This document shows, in pieces, positions 18,515 through 29,031 of a DNA stretch of 64,000 nt; the stretch's first letter is position 1, and every line of letters begins with the position of its first letter. The translations under genes and the position numbers were made by a program. Below the pieces are notes generated by a model, which saw nothing but the letters and a program-made list of their open reading frames with translations, searched no databases and was not told the origin of the DNA. The DNA comes from an uncultured Alphaproteobacteria bacterium (GTDB taxonomy: Bacteria > Pseudomonadota > Alphaproteobacteria > RF32 > CAG-239). Location of the stretch: assembly GCA_944391335.1 (NCBI GenBank), contig CALXTF010000003.1, positions 1 to 64,000 of the forward strand, given 5' to 3'.

Positions 18515-18641
18515 AAAATAAGAAAGCTTGTTGCACTTTTAGAAAATCTAATTTATATCTGACTTGTACAAAGAAAAGAGAAAATATATAAAAGAAATGA
18601 GGGTGTTTTTTTTATATTAAGAAGGAATTTTTTTCTTACAG

Positions 18642-18671
18642 TTGCACTTTAAATATAATTACCTATATATT
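18642..18671 (+). promoter_or_regulatory. Putative promoter of lon
   Basis: TTGCAC (18642-18647) and TATATT (18666-18671), 18-base spacing, 29 bases before the lon ATG. It resembles a vegetative sigma-70 site. I see no clear alphaproteobacterial heat-shock (sigma-32) consensus, though Lon is usually heat-induced. Confidence 0.4.
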
Positions 18672-18700
18672 GTATATCGTGTTTTAATCGGGAAAAAGTA

Positions 18701-21034
18701 ATGAGTAAAAAAATATATCCAATTCTTCCGCTGCGGGATATTGTTGTATATCCTAAGATGATTGTACCGCTTTTTGTTGGTCGTGAAAAATCAATTAAAG
18801 CATTGCAATCGGCAATAGATAATGATCAAAATATTGTTTTGGCGACACAAAAAGACGCAGCTACGGAAGATCCAACAGAAAATGATATTTTTCATGTGGG
18901 AACATTAGGTACAGTTGTGCAATTGGTTCGTTTACCTGATGGTACAGTTAAAGTATTGATAGAAGGTGTAAGCAGGGTTCGTATAGAAGAGTTTATACAG
19001 GCAGATGATTTTATGAACGTATCTGTTGAAGTTATACCGGATGATATGACGCATGATATAGAGGTTGAAGCATTATCACGGGCGGTTCTTTCTCAATTTG
19101 AGGAATATGTTAAATTAGGAAAAAAAGTTCCGCCGGAAGTTTTTGTTTCGGTCAGTCAAGTAGAAGATTTAAATAAATTAGCGGATACAATAGCCTCACA
19201 TCTTTCGTTGAAAATAGAGGAAAAGCAAGCTTTACTTGAAGGGAAAAGTTTAAAAGACCGTTTTGAGAAAATTTTAGAATATATGGATGCCGAAATTACA
19301 TTGCTTGAAGTTGAAAACAAGATTAAATCTCGCGTTAAGAAACAAATGGAGAAAAGCCAAAAAGAATATTATTTAAATGAGCAAATGCGGGCTATTCAAA
19401 AAGAATTAGGCGATGGCGATGAAGAAAATGAAATAAATGCCTATATGCAAAAAATTGAAAAGACGAAACTTTCAAAAGAAGCTCGAGAGAAAGCCTTATC
19501 AGAAGTCAAAAAATTAAAGACGATGAGTATGATGTCTGCCGAAGCGACGGTTGTACGTAATTATTTAGATTGGTTATTGGATATACCATGGCACAAACGT
19601 TCCAAAGTCAATAAAGATTTACAAAAAGCGGCAGAGATTTTAGATGCGGATCATTATGGTCTTGATAAGGTAAAGGAACGGATAATAGAATATTTAGCGG
19701 TTCAGAGCCGTGCGGATAAAGTTAAAGGTCCTATTTTATGTTTATTTGGTCCTCCGGGTGTTGGTAAGACCTCTTTAGGTAAATCGATAGCTCGGGCAAC
19801 GGGAAGAAGTTTTGTACGCACGTCTCTTGGCGGTATGCGGGATGAAGCGGAGATAAGAGGGCATAGACGGACTTATATAGGATCCATGCCGGGAAAAGTT
19901 ATTAAAGGAATGAAAAAGGCCGGTACATCTAATCCTTTATTTTTGCTTGATGAAATAGATAAATTAGGTAATGATTGGCGTGGAGATCCTTCATCGGCAT
20001 TGCTTGAAGTGTTGGATCCGGAACAAAACAATACATTTAACGATCATTATTTAGAAGTTGATTATGATTTATCAGATGTTATGTTTGTTACAACTGCCAA
20101 TAGTCTTGATATGCCGAGGCCGCTTTTAGATAGAATGGAGATTATTCGACTTTCTGGTTATACAGAAGATGAAAAGATTGAAATAGCAAAACGTCATTTA
20201 TTACCAAAGATATTTTCAGAGAATGCGGTTAAGGCGGAAGAATTATTTATAAGTGATGATGCTATTCGAGACATTATTCGTTACTATACTCGTGAAGCAG
20301 GAGTTCGTAATTTAGAAAGAGAGCTTTCGAATATCGCTCGCAAAGCGGTTAAAAATTTATTAATGAACAAAAAAGTCGGAAGAATAGATGTTACGAGCAG
20401 TAATTTAGAAGAATATCTTGGCGTTAAGAAGTACCGTTATGGTGAAGCGGAAGATGAAGATCATATAGGTGTTACGACGGGTTTAGCATGGACGGAAGTT
20501 GGTGGTGACATATTATTTATTGAAGCTGTAGATATGCCGGGCAAGGGTATTGTTAAGCAGACCGGCAAGCTAGGGGAAGTTATGAAAGAATCTATAGAAA
20601 CAGCTTATTCTGTTGTACGTTCACATGCCAAGAAGTTAGGTATTAAGCCGGAAGTTTTTGAAAAAACGGATATACATGTTCATGTGCCGGAGGGAGCCAC
20701 TCCTAAAGATGGACCGTCTGCGGGTATAGCGATGTATACGACGTTGGTCTCTGTTTTAACGAAGATACCTGTGCGCAAAGATGTTGCCATGACGGGAGAA
20801 ATCACGCTTCAGGGTAGAGTTCTTCCAATAGGGGGATTAAAAGAGAAGTTATTATCTGCGCTCAGAGGTGGAATAAAAACAGTGATTATACCGAAAGATA
20901 ATGAAAAAGACTTGGTTGAGATTCCGGACAACGTAAAGAAAGGATTAAAGATTATTCCTGTTGAGAATGCAGACGAAGTTTTGGATATCGCCTTACATAA
21001 GAGCTGTAAATTACCCAAAAAAGAGAAAAAATAA
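18701..21034 (+). CDS. lon: ATP-dependent protease Lon
   Basis: 777 residues, near the usual length. The N-terminal substrate domain (about 5-200, [14 protein letters not shown]) is followed by a coiled-coil linker, an AAA+ module with Walker [10 protein letters not shown] (Lys356) and Walker [10 protein letters not shown], and a C-terminal protease domain. The Ser-Lys dyad is Ser673 in [10 protein letters not shown] and Lys716 in GGLKEKLL. It degrades misfolded and regulatory proteins as a hexamer in the cytosol. In Caulobacter Lon degrades CcrM, DnaA and SciP, so it ties functionally to the cell-cycle genes gcrA, hdaA and cckA found here. Monocistronic, with its own terminator. Confidence 0.98.
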   Translation: MSKKIYPILPLRDIVVYPKMIVPLFVGREKSIKALQSAIDNDQNIVLATQKDAATEDPTENDIFHVGTLGTVVQLVRLPDGTVKVLIEGVSRVRIEEFIQADDFMNVSVEVIPDDMTHDIEVEALSRAVLSQFEEYVKLGKKVPPEVFVSVSQVEDLNKLADTIASHLSLKIEEKQALLEGKSLKDRFEKILEYMDAEITLLEVENKIKSRVKKQMEKSQKEYYLNEQMRAIQKELGDGDEENEINAYMQKIEKTKLSKEAREKALSEVKKLKTMSMMSAEATVVRNYLDWLLDIPWHKRSKVNKDLQKAAEILDADHYGLDKVKERIIEYLAVQSRADKVKGPILCLFGPPGVGKTSLGKSIARATGRSFVRTSLGGMRDEAEIRGHRRTYIGSMPGKVIKGMKKAGTSNPLFLLDEIDKLGNDWRGDPSSALLEVLDPEQNNTFNDHYLEVDYDLSDVMFVTTANSLDMPRPLLDRMEIIRLSGYTEDEKIEIAKRHLLPKIFSENAVKAEELFISDDAIRDIIRYYTREAGVRNLERELSNIARKAVKNLLMNKKVGRIDVTSSNLEEYLGVKKYRYGEAEDEDHIGVTTGLAWTEVGGDILFIEAVDMPGKGIVKQTGKLGEVMKESIETAYSVVRSHAKKLGIKPEVFEKTDIHVHVPEGATPKDGPSAGIAMYTTLVSVLTKIPVRKDVAMTGEITLQGRVLPIGGLKEKLLSALRGGIKTVIIPKDNEKDLVEIPDNVKKGLKIIPVENADEVLDIALHKSCKLPKKEKK

Positions 21035-21053
21035 AATTTTGATTTTTTAATAA

Positions 21054-21084
21054 AAAAAACGTGGGAGATAATCCCACGTTTTTT
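21054..21084. terminator. Bidirectional terminator between lon and the large autotransporter
   Basis: The stem AAAAAACGTGGGA/TCCCACGTTTTTT (five-base loop) is symmetric, with A's before and T's after, so it serves both convergent genes. Confidence 0.88.
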
Positions 21085-21097
21085 AGGTTTTGAAAGT

Positions 21098-24000
21098 CTA
21101 GAAAGCGTAATCTAAACCAAGGCCAAAGGCGGAACCTTCATAATCTGTGCCAAAGGTATAGTTCGCCCAACAATAAGCAGAAAGATTGTCTGTGAAGCTG
21201 TAGCTTCCTCCCATTTCTATCCGGCCTAATGTCGCATCTTCTATTGCGTCAACATTATCCATATTTGTAACATGAACATCTCCGCCGGAAATTAAAGTTT
21301 GGACAATACTTGGCTTAATATAAGCATTCGCATATCCTTCATCCATCATAAAGGTCTTGGTTAGTTTCAGACCAGCCTCTAATTCAACTTCATCTATATT
21401 GTCATATCTGGCTTCTTTACCAAAGCAATCTTTTAGATTGTCGTAATCGATATGTGTATAGTAAACACCTAATTCCGGCGTCAGATATAGCGTGTCGCTT
21501 AAAGCGTAATCATAGCCGCCTTCAACGCTTGCGCCAAACTCATATCCATCCGTATCCGCTTTCATGCCGTCGTCTGTTTTAAAGTCTGCTTTCTGAATAC
21601 CACCGTATAGAGTTCCAAAACCCCACCAATTGTTCTTATCATAACGATAATATAAACCAGCTATATAACTGTCTATATCTATCTCTGAACCAATCGTTGA
21701 ATAATATCTGTCTCCAGCTCCATCCATATCATAGTTACCTTGACGATATGAAACAAATATACCTAAACGGTTGTTGATATCATGTTGAATGTCTCCTCCG
21801 GCTTCAATCCCCCATATTTTGGCATCAATATCAACAGGTGAATCAATATTGGAAACATAATATGTCGGATTTACCCATAAATTGTAATAAGGTTCGCCAT
21901 TCCAATGACTGTCAACAAAACTGCAAGATTTGCTGTATACACGGCTGTTCTTTACTTGATTGCTGATGTTGTCAATCATACCGCGGGTTTGTTCTAAAGC
22001 TGCGGCAGGTAAGGCATCATAAGCTATAACTTCTGCATATACAAGATTTGTTGTACTTGGTATGTCGCCGCTTGGTTCATCGGCATCAGGTTCGTCTGTG
22101 CCAGGTTCATCTGTGCCAGGTTCGTCTGTGCCAGGTTCATCTGTGCCAGGTTCATCTGTGCCAGGTTCATCAGGTTCTTCAACCATAAAATCTTCATTTT
22201 CTACATCATTCATAAACAATGACCATTCATGTTCTGTCGTTCCTTCTCCGGTCATCGCAATATCAAACATGTATGGACTTTGATAAACACGATATACTTC
22301 AAAGGATTCTTCACCACCTTCGTTATCATTAGTAGATTGAGCAAAGACAATACTTTCTCCACGAATATCCGCATCAGAGCTTGGATGTATAATCAATTGC
22401 GTCGTTCCTTCAACATCACCGGTTATATGAAGTTCATCTGCTTTCATATTTTCAACGTCAACATCTATGTGCAGAAAGTTCGTTCCTGTCGAAGCATTCC
22501 AGCCTGCAAGATTAATTGTGTCATATAAATTGTTATGGATATCTAATGTCGCGTTTCTTAGTGTTAAAACCGTAACAGGTTCTGATCCATCTCCTGTCGT
22601 GAAATTACCTACACTCGCTTGTGCCTCATCGTCATATTGATGTTTTCCTAACCGAAGTGTCGTACCTTCAACCAAAACCTGATTAGCGTTGATAATATCG
22701 TTGTTCATACTGATGTATTGAGTTGTGTGTCCTGTACTGGTGTCTCCTTGAATCTTGTCGGTAACAGGTACTTCATCACCGATAAATGCAAGATTATAGT
22801 AATAACCATCATAGGTTACAGAACTTCCATCTTCAAAACCACCCTCAATACTGTCATTAATAACCCAATTACCGCCATCACTTACATCAAAAGTAATCGT
22901 TGGTGCTGTATCTGAGCTGTTTGAACCTTGTATATATATCGCATTATAATCTTTACCTTCACTATCTTGAGTATAGTTCCCTGATATAAGTCTATCTTGT
23001 CCGTTAGTGGTAAAGGTTAAATTCTGAGATGTATATACCGCGCCACCAAATGCAAGATTATCAGCATTTGTTGTTTTAGCATAGTTATTGGTAAAATCAC
23101 CGCTAATGCTATCTATGGTGCCGCTGCCGCCGCTATAAAATGCTCCTCCGCGTGCAGAAGCTTGTGTGCTTTGGGCATAGTTGCCGCTAAAATCACCCGT
23201 AATGGTTCCAAGAGATGAATCATGATTATATATAGCACCACCTTCAGCTCCCAAAGCTGCCTCTACATTATTGTCTGTAAAGTTACCGGTAATGCTTGTA
23301 ATCGCATTCGGTGCAGCTAAATTATAAATAGCTCCGCCTTGGGCATAAGCTGTCTGTGAAGTTGCCGTGTTTCCTTCAAAATCTCCAGAAATAGATTGAA
23401 TGATTCCGCGATTGTGTACAGCTCCTCCTTGGGCATAATTGCTGCTATCTACCGTGTTATTCGTAAAATCTCCCGTAATATTACCTATTGTGTTAGTGGA
23501 TGAGTAATTATAAATGGCTCCTCCAAGAGCTATTCCATTAGTTCCTGTTGCGGTATTGTTTTCAAAATTACCATCTATATCACCTATTGCACCATTGTTA
23601 AAAATAGCTCCTCCTTGGGAATCGGTATTTCCTGTAGCTTGGTTGTTGCTAAAGTCGCCTATAATTTCATCTATTGTAGCAGAGGAAGATTCATTATATA
23701 TGGCTCCGCCTTGTGCGTAAATTGTATTTGATTGTACGGTATTCCCATCAAAATTACTGGTAATTGTTCCAATTGAACCATGGTTGTTAATGGCTCCACC
23801 TAAAGCCGTGGTTTGTGCTGATGTGGAATTATTCGCAAAATCACCATTTATTTCTGTAATTGAACCACTAACATTGTATATGGCTCCACCCCATGCCGCC
23901 ATATTCGTACTTGTCGCGGTGTTATCGGTAAAATTACCGGTAATGGTTCCTATTTGATTTGTATTGTAGATGGCTCCGCCATGTGCATCATTGTTCGCCA

Positions 24001-25933
24001 TCGTCGAATTACCGTCAAAATCACCTTCAATATCCTCAATCGTGCCGCCATAATTATATATTGAGCCACCTAAAGACGCAGCTGTTTTACTTGTGGAGGA
24101 GTTGTTTGTAAAATCGCCCGTAATGTTGCCTATTGAGGCATTGTAGTTATAAATGGCTCCGCCAAACGCATCCGTTGAAGCTGTAATGCTGTTATTGCTA
24201 AAATTACCGCTAATATTACCTATACTTGTTGTGGCTCCTTCTTGTGTCGTAAGATTGTTATATATTGCACCACCGTATGCTGTGCCAAGATTTGAAACGA
24301 CCGTGTTGTTGGTAAAGTCTCCTTCAATATCTTTAATATTGCTGGTGTTGTATATCGCACCGCCTAAAGCATTTGAGTTCGCTTGGACTTTATTGCCGAT
24401 AAAATCACCGGTGATGTTCTCAATACCCGTTGTAACTCCTTCTTGATCGCTTGTTTCGTTATAAATCGCGCCACCATAGGCGTAATTACCCGTTGATGTG
24501 ACGCTATTGTCTATAAAGTTACCGGTAATATTACCTATGATGCTGTTATTGTCTATCGCACCGCCATCGGCTTCATTATTGGCAGAAACTGTATTTCCTA
24601 TAAAACTACCCGTAATATTGCCAATTTCACCATAATAGTTGTTGATAGCTCCGCCATATGCGTTGTTTCCTGAAACAGAATTGCTAATAAAATCTCCGGT
24701 AATACTGCCAATATAACTACCTTTAGGATTGTTATCTATCGCACCGCCGTCGGCGTAATTTGTATCTGAATGGGCCGAATTGCCTATGAAATCTCCGGTA
24801 ATGCTGTCAATCCATCCTTGATTGATGATTGCTCCTCCTTTGACATATCCATTACTGCTTGTAGCAGAGTTGCCAATGAAATTACCTGTTATATTTCCTA
24901 TTTTACTATCGGGATTGGCGTCATCTGTGCTATCAAAATTAGCAAGTGCGCCACCAAAGCCAAAGGCTTGATTGTTCACGGAACTGGTGGAGTTACCGAT
25001 AAAATTACCCGTAATATCTCCTGTCGTACCGCTATTATAGATTGCTCCGCCAATTGATTGTATATTATCTCCGCCGGGAACTTTATTGCCGACAAAATCA
25101 CCGCTGATGTTGCCTATAGCTCCATCATTGTTAATGGCTCCGCCTTGTGAGTTGCCTTCGCTTGGTGAAGCTGTGTAGTTGTTTACAAAATCTCCTGTGA
25201 TATTACCAATTGTATGATCGCTGTTATTATTAATTGCTCCGCCATATTGTCCCCAATCGTTACCGCCATACAAACCGGTAAAGTCAGCATTTACATCTCC
25301 ACTTAAACTGTTTTGAAAATGTTGTTGATTGTTGTATTGGGTGTCCCCATCATTATTTGAATATGCATAATAAAGGGTTTGTTTGCCTCCTCCGGGAAGA
25401 TTAACTTCTACGGAACCGGTAATGCTTCCGCTTATTGGTTGGGTACTCCAACTAATATTTTCTGAGGTGGCAAAAGTTTCTGGTTTTAATGTGACTTTAT
25501 AGTATTGAGTTGTTAAATTGCCATCAGCGTCATTTTCTTGAATCGTAAAATTATAATCATTTTCTGATCCTTGTGTATATTCAAATGCGCTAGAAGGAAG
25601 TGCCGCTGTATTGAAGTTGTATTTTGTTCCATTTAAGTCAAAAATACCATTAACATCTTCTATTAAATTACTTGCGGGTGTACCTGATAGTATTGTTAAA
25701 AGTGCGGCATCATTTCCTGAAGGTGTAAAATAGTATGTTCCTCCGTTGATTTCAACTTGTGCCGCTCCTTCCGGCAATGTGCCGTCCAGAGATGTTAAGT
25801 TATATTCTCCACTTAAAGATGCGCCTTGTGACTTTAGAGTGTCTAAAGTCGGTGTTATATCAATTGCCCATGCCGGAGCGGATAAAATTGTTCCTGCTAA
25901 TAAGGCGTAATATAGTTTTTTAGATTTTATCAT
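21098..25933 (-). CDS. Giant autotransporter with 24 GGAIYN-type repeats
   Basis: 1611 residues. A signal peptide (cleavage near AWA) leads to an N-terminal domain (about 24-200) related to the truncated gene at 45.4 kb. Residues ~225-960 hold 24 repeats of about 28-37 residues, each GGAI(Y/N)N-x(n)-IGNITGDFxxN, predicted to form a beta-helix reminiscent of polymorphic-outer-membrane-protein repeats. A (G/D)-T/A-D-E-P linker (five full pentamers plus variants) precedes the barrel (about 1340-1611), which ends in GLDYAF. Two lone Cys occur near the barrel start (SKSCSF) and in a loop (DCFG). Function is probably adhesion or surface shielding; the ligand is unknown. Upstream DNA is AT-rich and holds its promoter. 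Confidence 0.9.
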   Translation of the reverse strand: MIKSKKLYYALLAGTILSAPAWAIDITPTLDTLKSQGASLSGEYNLTSLDGTLPEGAAQVEINGGTYYFTPSGNDAALLTILSGTPASNLIEDVNGIFDLNGTKYNFNTAALPSSAFEYTQGSENDYNFTIQENDADGNLTTQYYKVTLKPETFATSENISWSTQPISGSITGSVEVNLPGGGKQTLYYAYSNNDGDTQYNNQQHFQNSLSGDVNADFTGLYGGNDWGQYGGAINNNSDHTIGNITGDFVNNYTASPSEGNSQGGAINNDGAIGNISGDFVGNKVPGGDNIQSIGGAIYNSGTTGDITGNFIGNSTSSVNNQAFGFGGALANFDSTDDANPDSKIGNITGNFIGNSATSSNGYVKGGAIINQGWIDSITGDFIGNSAHSDTNYADGGAIDNNPKGSYIGSITGDFISNSVSGNNAYGGAINNYYGEIGNITGSFIGNTVSANNEADGGAIDNNSIIGNITGNFIDNSVTSTGNYAYGGAIYNETSDQEGVTTGIENITGDFIGNKVQANSNALGGAIYNTSNIKDIEGDFTNNTVVSNLGTAYGGAIYNNLTTQEGATTSIGNISGNFSNNSITASTDAFGGAIYNYNASIGNITGDFTNNSSTSKTAASLGGSIYNYGGTIEDIEGDFDGNSTMANNDAHGGAIYNTNQIGTITGNFTDNTATSTNMAAWGGAIYNVSGSITEINGDFANNSTSAQTTALGGAINNHGSIGTITSNFDGNTVQSNTIYAQGGAIYNESSSATIDEIIGDFSNNQATGNTDSQGGAIFNNGAIGDIDGNFENNTATGTNGIALGGAIYNYSSTNTIGNITGDFTNNTVDSSNYAQGGAVHNRGIIQSISGDFEGNTATSQTAYAQGGAIYNLAAPNAITSITGNFTDNNVEAALGAEGGAIYNHDSSLGTITGDFSGNYAQSTQASARGGAFYSGGSGTIDSISGDFTNNYAKTTNADNLAFGGAVYTSQNLTFTTNGQDRLISGNYTQDSEGKDYNAIYIQGSNSSDTAPTITFDVSDGGNWVINDSIEGGFEDGSSVTYDGYYYNLAFIGDEVPVTDKIQGDTSTGHTTQYISMNNDIINANQVLVEGTTLRLGKHQYDDEAQASVGNFTTGDGSEPVTVLTLRNATLDIHNNLYDTINLAGWNASTGTNFLHIDVDVENMKADELHITGDVEGTTQLIIHPSSDADIRGESIVFAQSTNDNEGGEESFEVYRVYQSPYMFDIAMTGEGTTEHEWSLFMNDVENEDFMVEEPDEPGTDEPGTDEPGTDEPGTDEPGTDEPDADEPSGDIPSTTNLVYAEVIAYDALPAAALEQTRGMIDNISNQVKNSRVYSKSCSFVDSHWNGEPYYNLWVNPTYYVSNIDSPVDIDAKIWGIEAGGDIQHDINNRLGIFVSYRQGNYDMDGAGDRYYSTIGSEIDIDSYIAGLYYRYDKNNWWGFGTLYGGIQKADFKTDDGMKADTDGYEFGASVEGGYDYALSDTLYLTPELGVYYTHIDYDNLKDCFGKEARYDNIDEVELEAGLKLTKTFMMDEGYANAYIKPSIVQTLISGGDVHVTNMDNVDAIEDATLGRIEMGGSYSFTDNLSAYCWANYTFGTDYEGSAFGLGLDYAF
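22089..22163. repeat. 15-base tandem repeat in the autotransporter linker
   Basis: Five units of GGTTC(A/G)TCTGTGCCA in a row (+ strand), plus a partial sixth. On the coding strand each unit encodes the pentapeptide G-T-D-E-P. Multiples of three keep the frame, so slippage would change linker length without disrupting the protein. Confidence 0.92.
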
Positions 25934-26133
25934 AGTCTATAACCCCTTGTTAATAGTTATATTTCACAATTATTTTTATTATTATATCTGCATTATATTA
26001 CAAAATTTTACAAAATACAAATGTTTTTTAAGTTTTTATTAATGTTTTATTGCTAATCACTCTAATTTTAATAAATACATTATAAAAACTGCATTTAGAT
26101 GTTTAAATTTATCTATTAATTGATGATAAAAAT

Positions 26134-26158
26134 AATCCTGCTGTTTGTCAGCAGGATT
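26134..26158 (-). terminator. Terminator of the accB-accC operon
   Basis: A ten-base perfect stem (26134-26143 with 26149-26158, loop of five). In the - strand direction it is followed by a T-rich tract, directly downstream of the accC stop codon. Confidence 0.85.
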
Positions 26159-26164
26159 AGATAA

Positions 26165-27514
26165 TTATTTTTTATTTTGATTCCTTTTCATGTAGTGTTC
26201 CAACCAATGAATATTATACATTCCATCAATATATTCTTGTTGAGAGATAATTTCTTGATGCAGAGGTATGGTTGTTTGAACGCCGTCAATTACAAATTCT
26301 TCTAAAGCGCGTTTCATACGCATGATAGCAGCGTTGCGTGTAGGCGCGTGGACGATTAATTTAGCAATCATACTATCATAAAATGGTGGAATGGAATAAC
26401 CGGAATATATTTCTGAATCAACTCGTACGCCGAGTCCACCTGGAGCATGCCATTCTGTAATTTTTCCGGGGCAAGGGGTAAATGTTTCCGGATTTTCTGC
26501 ATTGATCCGGCATTCAATGGCGTGACCATTGAAATGAATGTCTTTTTGTTCAAAACTTAAAGGTGCTCCACTGGCTATTCTTATTTGTTCGCGAACAATA
26601 TCTATACCGCTGACGGCTTCTGTGACAGGATGTTCTACTTGTAAACGGGTGTTCATTTCCAGAAAATAAAATTTACCGTCTTCGTATAAAAATTCCAATG
26701 TGCCGGCGTTAAAATAACCAATTTTAGCAATTGCTTTGCGAACAATTTCTCCAATTTCTTCTCTTTGTGCTTGATTAAGAGCAGGAGAGGGGGATTCTTC
26801 TATAACTTTTTGATTGTTTCTTTGAATGGAACAATCGCGTTCTCCAAGATGTACAACATTGCCATATTTATCGGCTAGAATCTGCATTTCAATATGGCGG
26901 GGTTTTTGTAGATATTTTTCCATATAAACAACATCTGTTGGAAAAGCCGCTTTAGCTTCGGCTCGAGCCATTGTATAGGCTTCTTCAATATCGTCGTCGC
27001 CGAAGGCAACTTTCATTCCTTTACCGCCACCGCCGTCTTTTGCTTTTATGATAACGGGATATCCTATTTCGTTTGCCCATCTTTTAGCATCTTCAAGTGT
27101 TTCAAGTGAGGGGGAACCAGGAGTTACCGGTATGCCTGCTTCAATAGCAGCTTGGCGAGCCGTAATTTTATCACCCATTTTCCTCATTTGTTCTGCGGTG
27201 GGTCCTATGAATGTTATTCCGTGTTCTTCAACCATATCGGCAAAATCAGCATTTTCTGAAAGAAAACCAAATCCAGGATGAATAGCATCAGCTCCTGTAA
27301 CCAGAGCTGCGGAAATAATAGCTGATTTATTTAAATAAGAATCTATTGAACGTGCGGGACCTATGCAAACTGCTTCATCGGCTAAGCGAACATGCATTGC
27401 ATTGGCGTCTGCTTCAGAATGCACGGCTACTGTCCGAATTCCCATTTCTCGACATGCACGATGTATGCGTAAAGCAATTTCTCCACGATTGGCTATAAGT
27501 ACTTTTTCAAACAT
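26165..27514 (-). CDS. accC: Acetyl-CoA carboxylase, biotin carboxylase subunit
   Basis: 449 residues, the standard length. Carboxylates biotin on BCCP using ATP and bicarbonate, the first half-reaction of malonyl-CoA formation. The N-terminal pre-ATP-grasp domain (FEKVLIANRGEIALRI), the glycine-rich ATP loop KAKDGGGGKGMKVAF and the catalytic region FLEMNTRLQVEHPVTE followed by GHAIECRINAENP are all present. Cytosolic. Lies 24 bases downstream of accB in the conserved accBC operon. Confidence 0.98.
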   Translation of the reverse strand: MFEKVLIANRGEIALRIHRACREMGIRTVAVHSEADANAMHVRLADEAVCIGPARSIDSYLNKSAIISAALVTGADAIHPGFGFLSENADFADMVEEHGITFIGPTAEQMRKMGDKITARQAAIEAGIPVTPGSPSLETLEDAKRWANEIGYPVIIKAKDGGGGKGMKVAFGDDDIEEAYTMARAEAKAAFPTDVVYMEKYLQKPRHIEMQILADKYGNVVHLGERDCSIQRNNQKVIEESPSPALNQAQREEIGEIVRKAIAKIGYFNAGTLEFLYEDGKFYFLEMNTRLQVEHPVTEAVSGIDIVREQIRIASGAPLSFEQKDIHFNGHAIECRINAENPETFTPCPGKITEWHAPGGLGVRVDSEIYSGYSIPPFYDSMIAKLIVHAPTRNAAIMRMKRALEEFVIDGVQTTIPLHQEIISQQEYIDGMYNIHWLEHYMKRNQNKK

Positions 27515-27538
27515 AATATTTCCTTTAGATGGGTGGGC

Positions 27539-28033
27539 TTATTCAATTATAATCAAAGGTTCTCCATATTCAACCGGATCCCCGCTTTCAACCAAAATTT
27601 TAGTGACTTTGCCTGAGGTGTGGGCTTTGACGGGATTAAATGTTTTCATCGCTTCAATTAGGCATACGGTGTCTCCTTGCGAAACAGTATCCCCGATTTT
27701 AACGTAATTTTGTGCATTAGGGTCACTTGATAGATATACAACACCAACCATCGGGGATTTTACACAACCGGGAAGCTTTGATAAATCTTCCATATCAATA
27801 TCGGTAGAAGGAGAATTGTCTGTTGTGTTTGTTGTCGTTGGTAAAACTGTTTGCGCCAATGGTGCTGCAGGTGCTACTGGGGCATAAGCCGCAGGTGGTG
27901 TAGGGGGGGTAGGACGATGTTTAATTAGTGAAATACGGCAATTTTCTGTCTCATATTCAATTTCACTTAAATCATTTATTTTTAAAATTGCGGCCAAGCG
28001 GCTAACTAGTTTGGTATCTATTGATTCAGACAT
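27539..28033 (-). CDS. accB: Biotin carboxyl carrier protein of acetyl-CoA carboxylase
   Basis: 164 residues. N-terminal helical region (about 1-45), a Pro/Ala-rich mobile linker (about 48-80, coded partly by a run of C's), then the biotinyl domain with the modified Lys130 in EAMKTFNPV. Carries carboxybiotin between AccC and the AccAD carboxyltransferase. First gene of the accBC operon; AroQ, which often precedes accB, is not present here. Confidence 0.97.
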   Translation of the reverse strand: MSESIDTKLVSRLAAILKINDLSEIEYETENCRISLIKHRPTPPTPPAAYAPVAPAAPLAQTVLPTTTNTTDNSPSTDIDMEDLSKLPGCVKSPMVGVVYLSSDPNAQNYVKIGDTVSQGDTVCLIEAMKTFNPVKAHTSGKVTKILVESGDPVEYGEPLIIIE

Positions 28034-28206
28034 TTAATTTTCTCTTAAAAGTTAATTTTACACTAAACAATTTTTATTTACCCTAATGTACTCTTTAAAA
28101 CAACAAAAATATTAAAAAAATCATCTTTTTTTTAAAAAAATATGCAAAAATCATCGAAAAATAAGTGTTTTTTGGTGTTTTTTGCGTTGGGATAAAATCT
28201 AATTGT

Positions 28207-28941
28207 TTATCGTCTTTGGTATTTTAAAAATACTGGTCGACGACCTTCTCTTAACGCTTTTTGTTGATATTTCGTAGAAACCCAGTCTTTAGGTTCTTGA
28301 CGCCAATCATTTCCACATCGGGCTGTCCAATAAAAATCATTTGAGTCCCTTAATTGTTCTAATGTCCAACGTTTATAGATCGGATGATCCGTTGCTATTA
28401 GTAATTCTCCGTCTTTCTTTAATATCCTTGCCATCTCTGTTAAGTTGTCAGGGTTGATAAAACGGCGGCTTGCATGGCGTTTCTTCGGCCAGGGGTCAGG
28501 AAATAATAAATATATATTATCAATTGATGCTTCCGGTATAAGAGGAAACAAAAGCCTTATATCATCGTTAAAAATGCGAATATTGTCTCGATATTGAGGT
28601 AAATGTTTTATGTCGCCGACAATATCTTTTCCCTCTTTTATTCCTGTTATAAGGCTTAATAGGTTTGCAACCCCGTTTTGAAAAACTTCCGCACCAATAT
28701 AGCCGTTTTCCGGATGACGAAGTGCTAAACCGGCTAGATGAGTTCCATCGCCAAATCCTATTTCCAAACATACCTTTTTAACGGGATATGCAAATGATAA
28801 GGGGGCTTGGGGATTTAAAATTATTTTAGGTAAAAAATTGGTTAGTAATGCTGATTTAGCTTTACGTATGCGTCGTCCGATGCGGCGGCCAAAAAAATGC
28901 GGTTCTGTGTTCATAGGTGTTTCTTTGCGAATCGTTTCCAT
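28207..28941 (-). CDS. trmB: tRNA (guanine-N7-)-methyltransferase
   Basis: 244 residues as listed. Methylates G46 in the tRNA variable loop using SAM. LEIGFGDGTHL is the SAM-binding loop, IYLLFPDPWPKKRH is the TrmB signature, and GELLIATDHPIY follows. An internal Met at residue 10 (28914) begins the conserved MNTEPHFFGRRIGRR sequence and may be the real start, since neither ATG has a good ribosome site. In many alphaproteobacteria metK precedes trmB; metK is absent between it and the XRE gene here. Confidence 0.95.
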   Translation of the reverse strand: METIRKETPMNTEPHFFGRRIGRRIRKAKSALLTNFLPKIILNPQAPLSFAYPVKKVCLEIGFGDGTHLAGLALRHPENGYIGAEVFQNGVANLLSLITGIKEGKDIVGDIKHLPQYRDNIRIFNDDIRLLFPLIPEASIDNIYLLFPDPWPKKRHASRRFINPDNLTEMARILKKDGELLIATDHPIYKRWTLEQLRDSNDFYWTARCGNDWRQEPKDWVSTKYQQKALREGRRPVFLKYQRR

Positions 28942-28978
28942 TATTTTTAATATTATAATTTATTTGTTTATAAATAAT

Positions 28979-29009
28979 AAAAAGCCGGCCGTCAATTCGC
29001 CAGCTTTTT
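28979..29009 (-). terminator. Terminator downstream of the XRE regulator
   Basis: An 11-base stem with one wobble, which pairs as G-U only when transcribed from the - strand, followed by five T. This orientation fits the XRE regulator gene ending at 29032. Confidence 0.7.
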
Positions 29010-29031
29010 ATCAAAATCGCTTTTTATTTTA

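Noticed and set aside
22062-22283. + strand ORF rich in Pro/Ser/Gly repeats
   Set aside because: Antisense shadow of the GTDEP linker of the large autotransporter.
22950-25260. Possible CRISPR-like array because of regularly spaced repeats
   Set aside because: The repeats vary, are in frame, and encode the GGAIYN-type peptide repeats. There are no constant direct repeats with unique spacers, and no cas genes.
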